From assembly GCA_002786025.1 (NCBI GenBank), contig NHNW01000043.1:310001-374000 (forward strand): 64,000 bases of DNA, in the 5' to 3' direction. Below the pieces are notes generated by a model. That model did no database searches, had not been told where the DNA came from, and was given only the letters and a program-made list of their open reading frames with translations. Made by a program: the position numbers and the translations under genes. This DNA is from Zasmidium citrigriseum (taxonomy: Eukaryota > Ascomycota > Dothideomycetes > Mycosphaerellales > Mycosphaerellaceae). Shown in pieces: positions 59,917 through 64,000 of the stretch; position 1 is the first letter of the stretch, and the number at the start of each line of letters is the position of its first letter.

Positions 59917-60331
59917 AGTAGTAGAAGCGAGAGTAGTAGAAGTAGTAGAAGTAGAAGTAGTAGAAGTAATAGAAGTAAGAGTAGTAGAAGCGAGAGTAGT
60001 AGGAGTAGTAGGAGTAAAAGTAGTAGAAGCTAAAGTAGTAGAAGTAAAAGTAATAGAAGTAAGAGTAGTAGGAGTAAGAGTAGTAGAAGCGAAAGTAGTA
60101 GGAGTAAGAGTAGTAAGAGTAAGAGTAGTAGAAGTAAGAGTAGTAGGAGTAAGAGTAGTAGGAGTAGTAGAAGTAAGAGTAGTAGAAGCGAGAGTAGTAA
60201 GAGTAAAAGTAGTAGGACGAATAGGAGTAGGACGAATAGGAGTAGGACGAATAGGACGAAAAAGAGTAGAATAAAGAGAAGTAGGACGAAGAGAAGTAGG
60301 ACGAAAAGGAGTAGGATAAAGAGCGAGAGCT
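59917..60331. repeat. purine-rich GTAGAA/GTAGGA simple-sequence tract
   Basis: About 400 bp of GTA, GAA, AGA and GGA triplets (GTAGAAGTAAGAGTAGTAGG style), then AGTAGGACGAATAGG units. On the plus strand the tract is nearly all purine plus T. If RIP is reversed in thought, GTA triplets would be GCA, giving an Ala/Glu/Arg-type codon repeat. Confidence 0.78.
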
Positions 60332-60395
60332 AAGAACTAGTAACGCTAACTATACTAGGCGCGTAGATCCTACTAACGAATATTAGCCCCTTAAT

Positions 60396-63300
60396 AATTT
60401 ATTATTATCTTTATTATCTTATAGATTTAGTCTTAAGGCTAATATTACTACTACTACTACTCGTAGGTAAGCTAAAGTTAATAAGCGTAAAGGTAAGTAG
60501 TCTACGTTAAACGCGTAAGGCTCTACCTCTTATACTTTCGCTATTATCTAACCTATAACCGACTATATAGAAGTAGGCCCTTCTAACGCTTCTAGTCCTC
60601 GCCCTTATTATTCTAATCCTACCTCTTATCGCCTTACTAACGCTTAATAGCCTATAGGCGAAAAAGACTTAAATAATACTCTTAGAAATATTAGTTATAG
60701 TAGTACGCTTAGTATTAAGCGTCCTTAGTAGCTAAACCGTACTAGTACTAAGTATCCTACCTCGACTAATACTTAAGTATTCCCTAATACTAACTATAAT
60801 ATACTACCTAAGGACGACGATAACGAAGATATTATCTAGGATATATATAAGCTTACTAACCCGCCTTATAAACTATACTCCCTTTCTCTATAGACCTAAG
60901 AACGTATTATAGCTAGCTTTTAGCTTAGCGGCTACGACTATATAGATAGTTAGAGAATTAATAGTAGTAGTAGTATATATAATCTTTATTTATAGTATAA
61001 GAACTAGGCGCGTATATATATTATCCCTAATATACTTAAAAAGGTTAGGGCGTCCTACTACTACTATAACCTCCCTATATATACTTCTTAATATATACGT
61101 TTAACGCCTTAGTATAGTATCCTCGCTAGAGAGACTATAGCTCTTCCCTAAGTATTCCTACTATTAGGCGAAGTAGCTAATAATCGACCTCCTAAATTCC
61201 CTATAATATTACTAACCTCTTCCTACTTATACTAGAACTAAAAAGTATATATCTAGATTTATTAACGCTAGGATATTAACTATACTATTCTTCTACTATA
61301 TTCTCTTACTACTTATACTAATAGTATTACTTTATACTATATACTATACTTCTCGAGGACTATCTATTATAACTAGTATATAATAGTCTCGCTACTAAGT
61401 ATCGAGCTAAGAGAGTATAAGTATATCCGTCTAGCGAAAAGGTAGAGTATAGAAGAGTTTAAAATATATATATTCTTTCCTTATCTACCTATCCCTCCTT
61501 AGTAGAAAGGGGAAAAGATCTACTCTCTAGTATAGTAGTAGTCGAGAGTCTTTCTTAAATATAAAGAGTAGTAATACTAGGTAGATAAGATCCTTATACC
61601 GTCGCTTTACTAAGTATATAATACCTAATTATAAAGCTATTTACGCTCCTTTAAAGACTTCTACTACTATAACTATATATATACTAGCGAGAGTACTACT
61701 ATTAGCGGATCTTATATCTAGAGTAAGGTATTATACCTACTCCCTAACGAGGTAATACTAGAGGTAGAGGCCTATTTTAATAGGGAGATATAGCTAGCTA
61801 GACTATAGGATAAGATCCTTAACGCTATAGTATAATATAATAAGTACGACTTATAGTCTAACTCTTAACTAGTAACTATTACGTATAGTAGCTAGAGTAG
61901 GATATATTACTACTCTAACGATATTAAAGCTCTTTAGGCCTAAGTATATAACGACCTTATAGAACGCTTCTATTACCTCTCTATTATACTCGACTATAGC
62001 TTTATAGATATCGCTTACTAGGACTTCGCTAAGGCTCTTACTACGAAAGGCGAGAAAATAGACGAGCTACTCGTACTTTTTAAGGCTACTATATATAATA
62101 AGGCTAATATATAGAAGTTATAGCTAGATAGCTAGACCTAAGAGTTTCTCTAGTATAGCTACGCCTAAGCGTCTAGCGTTCGCGCTATACTAATAAAGAC
62201 CTCTATACTTAAGTAGGGAGGTATAGTATATATCTAGTTATATAACCTAATTAAGAGTATTTTAGCTAGTACTAACTATAGCGCTAAGCCTACCTTTAGT
62301 AACCCTAAGCTAAGGGCCCTTACCTTCTCTACTAAAATACTTAACGTCCTCTATAATACTACTAAATATAGCTTTCCTAGTATAGAAACCCGCTATAAGA
62401 TAAAATAGGTTATAATTAATACTATTATATATATATATTATACTATATAGGATCTTAGTATTAACGATATTATAGAATTAGCCGAGTTAGGTTTTACCTA
62501 TATAGGCTTTCGGGTTAGGGTTAGCTCGATATTAAGAAGCCTATAGCCTAATTAGATTTCGCGGCTTCCTCTCTAGCTAATAGGAATTTCCTTACTTTAC
62601 CTCGTACTCTCGCTATACTATATCTATATAATAAAATATACTCCTATATACTTAAGGCTAATAGATCTTTCTTCTCGTAGATAGAGCGATAGTCTCGGAC
62701 TCGCCTATATCTATTATAAGAGTCGTAGGCGTCCTAATCCTACTATACTATAGCCCTTACCTTTAAAGCTAGGCGCGCGCGTAGAATACTCTAGTAGGCG
62801 TATAATATAGAGGCTAGTACTAGGCGAGAAGGCCGTACCTATACCCTTCGTAGAGATATTCGTTTACGAAGCGTTTATAAGGAAAGATTCCTCTAGTTAG
62901 AGAAATAGTTTACCTTTTATATAAAGGCGTTCTTTAATAGTATTCTACTAAATAAGCTACCCTCGTATCTACCCTTCGTACCTTACTAACTACTACTATA
63001 ACGATACTACCCTCTCTACCGCTATTCTACTAGTCTCTACCTTATCCTTCTACTATATACCCTTTATAATACTAAGATTCCGCGTCTATCTCTAACGCTA
63101 AAGTTACTATACCTATACTATCCTTTAGTATAGTTATATATAACTATAGCCTTAAGCCTTCTCTCCTCGCGATAGCTATCTAGCTAATAGGATTTTAGTA
63201 CTTTAACGCTCGACTAATAGAAGATTAGGAATCCCGCGCGCTACTATTTAGAAAGAGGATAGTAATTCGCTATTACTCGAAGAGTATTAACTAATAAGAG
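60396..63300 (+). pseudogene. long RIP-decayed gene, about 970 codons
   Basis: The frame of base 60396 stays recognisably protein-like for ~2.9 kb, though broken by dozens of TAA/TAG. The first ~250 codons are Ser/Thr/Asn/Pro-rich (VGPSNASSPRPYYSNP), then globular-looking runs appear: VRASYYYYNLPIYTS (~61,050), VFLLLGEVANNRPPKFPIIL (~61,150), YLLPNEVILEVEAYFNREI (~61,730), FAKALTTKGEKIDELLVLF (~62,020), LRALTFSTKILNVLYNTTK (~62,310), DIIELAELGFTYIGFRVRV (~62,465). The other frames lack such runs. Because TG is gone, TGA cannot occur, so stop type alone proves nothing; the readable runs are the evidence. Not recognised as a known transposase or polymerase. Confidence 0.5.
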
Positions 63301-64000
63301 GGTAGGACTACGATATAGTAATAAGTAGTATAAGCGCGGCTATTATAATAAGTTATATAATCTAAGGAGGTACGACCTACTAGTCTATTAACGCTCTATT
63401 ACTATTACTCGTATAATCGCGAGACCGCTCTTCCTAGCCTTAAATAGATAATTACTACGTCCTTTACGATCGCGGCTTCTTCTTTAGTACTAGCTTCGCG
63501 ATATACTACTTACGCTTCGCCGCTACTAACGCCGCTTCCTTCTTCTTCTTCGCCTTCTCCTTCTCCTTCTCTCTCTTCTACTAAGCCTTCTCTACTAGTA
63601 TTTACCTCCGCTTATAACTAGGACCTACTATTAGGTCGTTATCCTCTTCTAAGCTATTATTAGATACTAGCCTAGGTCGAGAACTAATAAGGATAATAGA
63701 GCCTTCTCGCGACTAAGAAAGCGCGGTAGTACTATAAGCCTCTATTAGTACGCTTACTATACTAACTACTATACTCTCGCTCTATTATATAGTTACCTCT
63801 TCTATAGTAGGTATTAGATTACTAGTAGTAGATACGACTAGCGTATCTATAGCCTCCTCTCGTATATCTACTACTAGTCTAGGCGCGATCTTATCTCTCT
63901 CCTCTATAGCTACTTTAGCTACTTTAGCTATTAATCTAAGCCTAAGTTAGACTTACTCGTTAATATATCTACGGAAACGCTTAGCTACGTCTACTACTAA

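Larger units (their letters stand above)
38560..64000. repeat. 25-kb exhaustively RIP-mutated AT-rich block
   Basis: CA and TG dinucleotides are almost absent. By eye I find only about five after 38,700: TG near 40,152, CA near 46,412, TG near 49,433, CA near 50,851 and TG near 55,602. CG remains common (GCGCGCGCG near 62,763), and TA is the dominant dinucleotide. Known RIP changes CpA to TpA on both strands of duplicated DNA in the sexual cycle of ascomycetes. Loss of essentially every target, with CG kept, means many RIP cycles with strict CpA preference. No open frame longer than a few dozen codons survives. The block runs off the right edge of the window. Confidence 0.93.

Noticed and set aside
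38900..64000. Repeated TACTAAC as intron branch points
   Set aside because: The motif is part of the dispersed repeat core in RIP-saturated DNA; no flanking donor/acceptor pattern or coding exons.
38560..64000. Mitochondrial insertion or bacterial DNA
   Set aside because: Loss of CA/TG with CG kept is the RIP signature, not mitochondrial or bacterial composition.
1..64000. CRISPR arrays, tRNA or rRNA genes, telomere repeats
   Set aside because: No regular spacer arrays, no tRNA A/B-box pairs, no rRNA-like conserved blocks and no TTAGGG runs were seen.

Overview
The window reads as nuclear DNA of a filamentous ascomycete (Pezizomycotina, possibly Dothideomycetes). Genes are compact and carry short 48-79 bp GT..AG introns with CTNAC-like branch points. 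Families typical of these fungi are present: HET-domain protein, fungal-specific transcription factor, GH62 arabinofuranosidase, NCS1 permease, small secreted cysteine-rich proteins. The right 25 kb is saturated with repeat-induced point mutation (RIP). No rRNA, tRNA, CRISPR array or telomere was recognised.

Bases 1-38,560 are a normal-composition gene-bearing arm. In order: a large 5'-truncated conserved protein (1-4279); a PLP-dependent Cys/Met-metabolism enzyme (4678-5958); a HET-domain protein (6547-8463); a tandem family of three small secreted six-cysteine proteins with identical three-exon structure (8826-10569) plus a probable fourth, decayed copy; a short unknown ORF; a broken RNase-T1-like relic (about 12.03-12.53 kb); a coiled-coil protein (12822-14834); a single-pass membrane protein (about 16.58-17.74 kb); a transcription factor (18245-19751) upstream of an amidase (20159-22088); a tubby-like protein (22111-22767, minus); a very large minus-strand gene joining a membrane anchor, an MDR oxidoreductase, an SfnG-like FMN monooxygenase and, by a predicted in-frame splice, a long repetitive disordered tail (23058-27505); two small proteins; an APH-fold kinase-like protein (minus); a divergent pair made of a xanthine-dioxygenase (XanA) homologue (minus) and an NCS1 purine/pyrimidine-type permease (plus) around a promoter with clustered GATA sites; a GH62 arabinofuranosidase; and a cytochrome b5/FMN lactate-dehydrogenase-like gene.

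Bases 38,560-64,000 are a RIP relic. CA and TG dinucleotides are almost absent (I found about five over 25 kb by eye), while CG is kept and TA is hugely enriched. The mutated tract begins abruptly inside the 3' end of the lactate-dehydrogenase-like gene. Its final residues remain readable downstream, with two stops that RIP explains. Inside the tract are tandem kilobase-scale repeats (45.3-52.9 kb), a dispersed ~20-25 bp element, an AT minisatellite (58.53-59.11 kb), a purine-rich simple repeat (59.92-60.33 kb) and at least three stretches that still read as decayed coding sequence, the longest at 60.4-63.3 kb.

Functional links: XanA plus the NCS1 permease suggest uptake and oxidation of a purine as nitrogen source. 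The transcription factor plus amidase may form a small amide-utilisation unit. The secreted cysteine-rich cluster and the RNase-like relic form a small secretome island. All gene models come from reading the sequence and family memory only; no search was run.
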